A DNA stretch of 64,000 nt. It comes from Azospirillaceae bacterium. Lineage in GTDB: Bacteria > Pseudomonadota > Alphaproteobacteria > Azospirillales > Azospirillaceae. The notes beneath the pieces are model-generated. The model saw only the letters and a list, made by a program, of their open reading frames with translations. It was not told where the DNA came from and did no database searches. The translations under genes and the position numbers were made by a program. The DNA is taken from NCBI GenBank assembly GCA_028283825.1, contig JAPWJW010000001.1, forward strand, positions 1,860,001-1,924,000, in the 5' to 3' direction. Shown one piece after another: positions 62,463 to 64,000 of this stretch (within the stretch, counting starts at the first letter, position 1; every line of letters starts with the position of its first letter).

Positions 62463-63629
62463 TTACTGGTCGGCGGCGGGGGCGAAGGTCCCCGGCTGGG
62501 GCGTCACCTTGGCGCCGGGCCGGGCCCGCATCAGGCCGCTGATGATGATGCGGTCGGTCGGCGCCAATCCTGACTTCACCACGCGCAGGCCGTAGGCCAG
62601 GTTGCCCAGTTCCACCGGCTTAGGATTCACCGTGCCATCCTCGGCCACCGTCATGACGACCTTGTGCGACTGGTCCGACGCGATGGCCTCATCCGGGATC
62701 AGCAGGGCGTCGTATTCACCGGAGCCCAGCAGGCGCATGCGGCCGAAGGTGCCGGGCACCAGGAAGGCGCCGGGGTTGGGGATGACGGCGCGCCCGCGCA
62801 CCGTGCCGGAATTGGGATCCAGCCGGTTGTCGACGAAGTCCATCTCGCCCTTGCGGGTCCAGGTGGTCTCATCCATCAGCCGGACATAGACGGGGTTGGG
62901 CGTGTCGCGCGACGACCCGCGCTTGCCCTCCAGCGCCAGGCGGTTATAGCGCAGGAAGTCCGCCTCGCTGCCGTCGAACAGGAAGTAGATGGGGTCCTGG
63001 GTGACGATGGTGGCCAGCAGGGTGCTTTGCGCCGTGCCGCCGCTGACCAGATTGCCGATGTCGATGCGGCGGTCGCCGATGCGCCCGCTGATGGGTGACC
63101 GGATCTGGGTAAATTCCAGGTCCAGGCCGGCGGAGCGCGCGGCGGCGGTGGCCGATGCCACGGCGGCCGCACTTTCCTGCTCGGCTTGTGCCCGGGTGTC
63201 GTATTCCTCCTGGCTGATGGCGCGGGCGGCCAGCAACTGCGCCGCGCGCTTCAGTTCGGACACGGCCAGGGCCTGGCGGGTCTTTTCCCGCTGCACGTCG
63301 GCATTGGCCTTGTCCAGCGTGGCCTGGAAGGGGCGCGGGTCGATGACGAACAGCAGGTCGCCCTTCTGCACCAACTGGCCGTCGCGGAACTTGATCTGGT
63401 CCAGATAGCCCGACACGCGGGCGCGCAGTTCCACCGACTGCACCGCCTCGAACCGGCCGGTGAATTCATCCCAATCGGTGATCTTATGCGGCAGGGGCTG
63501 CGCCACCGTCACCGGCGGCGGGCCGGCGGCGGCCTGGGGGGGCTTACGGTCGCCGCAGCCGGCCAGCGCCACGGCAATCACAAGTGGCAACATGCGCGCG
63601 GCGCGCGGCATATCGGTGACAGATGGCAT
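62463..63629 (-). CDS. RND efflux periplasmic adaptor (AcrA-like lipoprotein)
   Basis: A 388-residue membrane-fusion protein with lipobox VALAGC. Barrel-sandwich, hairpin and beta-barrel domains are seen in order (ELRARVSGYLDQIKFRDGQL, VQKGDLLFVIDPRPF, coiled-coil AVSELKRAAQLLAARAISQE, FTQIRSPISGRIGDRRIDIG). It links the RND pump to the NodT channel. The start at 63629 has a second ATG six codons later (MPRAARMLPL), which would give a tighter signal peptide. First gene of the efflux operon, 12 nt before the RND gene. Confidence 0.92.
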   Translation of the reverse strand: MPSVTDMPRAARMLPLVIAVALAGCGDRKPPQAAAGPPPVTVAQPLPHKITDWDEFTGRFEAVQSVELRARVSGYLDQIKFRDGQLVQKGDLLFVIDPRPFQATLDKANADVQREKTRQALAVSELKRAAQLLAARAISQEEYDTRAQAEQESAAAVASATAAARSAGLDLEFTQIRSPISGRIGDRRIDIGNLVSGGTAQSTLLATIVTQDPIYFLFDGSEADFLRYNRLALEGKRGSSRDTPNPVYVRLMDETTWTRKGEMDFVDNRLDPNSGTVRGRAVIPNPGAFLVPGTFGRMRLLGSGEYDALLIPDEAIASDQSHKVVMTVAEDGTVNPKPVELGNLAYGLRVVKSGLAPTDRIIISGLMRARPGAKVTPQPGTFAPAADQ

Positions 63630-63890
63630 CCTTGATTCCCCCCAAGGCCCCTGGGCAGCGTTGGGAAATGCCCCTGGCCGCCAGGCCGCCGGATCACGAC
63701 CCTGGGTGGAAGATTATTCGGTCGGTGAAGTAAGCGCTTGGCCAGGAATGTCCTGATTTGCCCAATCACGCCGTGTTCGGCGCCAACGGCCATGAAGTTT
63801 TTTCGCCGCCACCCGGGAACCTGCCGCCGCGCCCGGCACTTGGATCAGCGCCACCCCATCCATAGTTCCCCACCCAGAGGAGAGTGCGCC
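63630..63890. other. efflux operon-cyoA divergent intergenic region
   Basis: About 260 nt, no gene recognised. It should contain both divergent promoters. GAGGAGAG at 63878-63885 is the cyoA ribosome site. Confidence 0.45.
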
Positions 63891-64000
63891 ATGGCCCGAC
63901 CCGCCACAGCCGCCGCCATCCTGTGCCTGGGTCCGGGCCTGGCGCTTACGGGTTGTTCGGGCGGGGTGATGGATCCGCAGGGGCCGGTGGCGTCGGCCGA
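63891..64000 (+). CDS. cyoA: ubiquinol oxidase subunit II, N-terminal fragment
   Basis: Only 36 codons are in the window. MARPATAAAILCLGPGLALT is a lipoprotein signal with lipobox ALTGC, followed by SGGVMDPQGPVASA, the highly conserved start of mature CyoA. The enzyme is a proton-pumping quinol oxidase (cytochrome bo3 type). GAGGAGAG precedes the ATG. The gene continues past the right edge, where cyoB, cyoC and cyoD are expected. Confidence 0.85.
   Translation, partial: MARPATAAAILCLGPGLALTGCSGGVMDPQGPVASA

Overview
The window is high-GC DNA, tightly packed with genes and with many ATGA start/stop overlaps. The gene content (GH115/GH3 xylan enzymes, TonB-dependent receptors, cytochrome bo-type oxidase, long PAS/CHASE hybrid kinases, a selenocysteine formate dehydrogenase) suggests an environmental alphaproteobacterium, most likely in the Rhodospirillales/Azospirillaceae neighbourhood. 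That placement is inferred from gene content, not from a marker gene. No rRNA, CRISPR array, transposase or phage gene is visible. Both ends cut genes: a ManD/RspA-type sugar-acid dehydratase on the left and cyoA on the right.

Layout. (1) 1-10.6 kb, a glucuronoxylan-use locus: partial manD, a frameshifted LacI regulator, a GntR/FadR regulator, then a tight operon of GH3 glycosidase, GH115 alpha-glucuronidase, CE4-like deacetylase and SGNH esterase. (2) 10.6-15.4 kb, signalling: a small hypothetical gene, a NarL-type response regulator broken by a 1-nt frameshift, its beta-propeller sensor kinase, and a divergent AraC regulator with a perfect palindrome between them. (3) 15.3-18.8 kb: CaiB/BaiF CoA-transferase plus glutaryl-CoA dehydrogenase with a divergent LysR gene. 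(4) 18.9-26.9 kb: a co-directional set of NylC/DmpA-like P1 peptidase, NylB-like serine hydrolase, POT peptide transporter, class III omega-aminotransferase and TonB receptor. This looks like a pathway for peptides or oligomers of omega- or beta-amino acids. (5) 27.1-33.6 kb: an EAL protein, then gabT, lysR, gabD and paiB. (6) 33.8-39.0 kb: a CHASE-PAS hybrid kinase overlapping a REC-GGDEF cyclase. (7) 39.1-57 kb, the selenocysteine/formate region: selA-selB-selC (tRNA-Sec starts 1 nt after selB), selD, fdhE and fdoGHI, where fdoG carries an in-frame UGA followed by a recognisable bacterial SECIS hairpin. It is interrupted by an AT-richer islet (FkbH enzyme, acyl carrier protein, unknown protein), a COG0701-type permease, a CPBP protease and a quinone oxidoreductase. 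(8) 57.3-64 kb: ogt, a NodT/RND/MFP efflux operon, and the start of cyoA.

The most striking unexplained signal is a dispersed intergenic repeat of about 105-165 nt present five times (371-532, 26885-27041, 42592-42753 on the minus strand, 48735-48895, 50985-51089). Each copy is a chain of hairpins whose loops are nearly invariant while the stems change with compensating substitutions. Four of the five lie between convergent genes, and two overlap a neighbour's stop codon. I do not recognise the family.

The second point of interest is that segments 3, 4 and 5 together could take omega-amino-acid oligomers from outside the cell to semialdehydes, dicarboxylates and crotonyl-CoA. This is inference from gene content.
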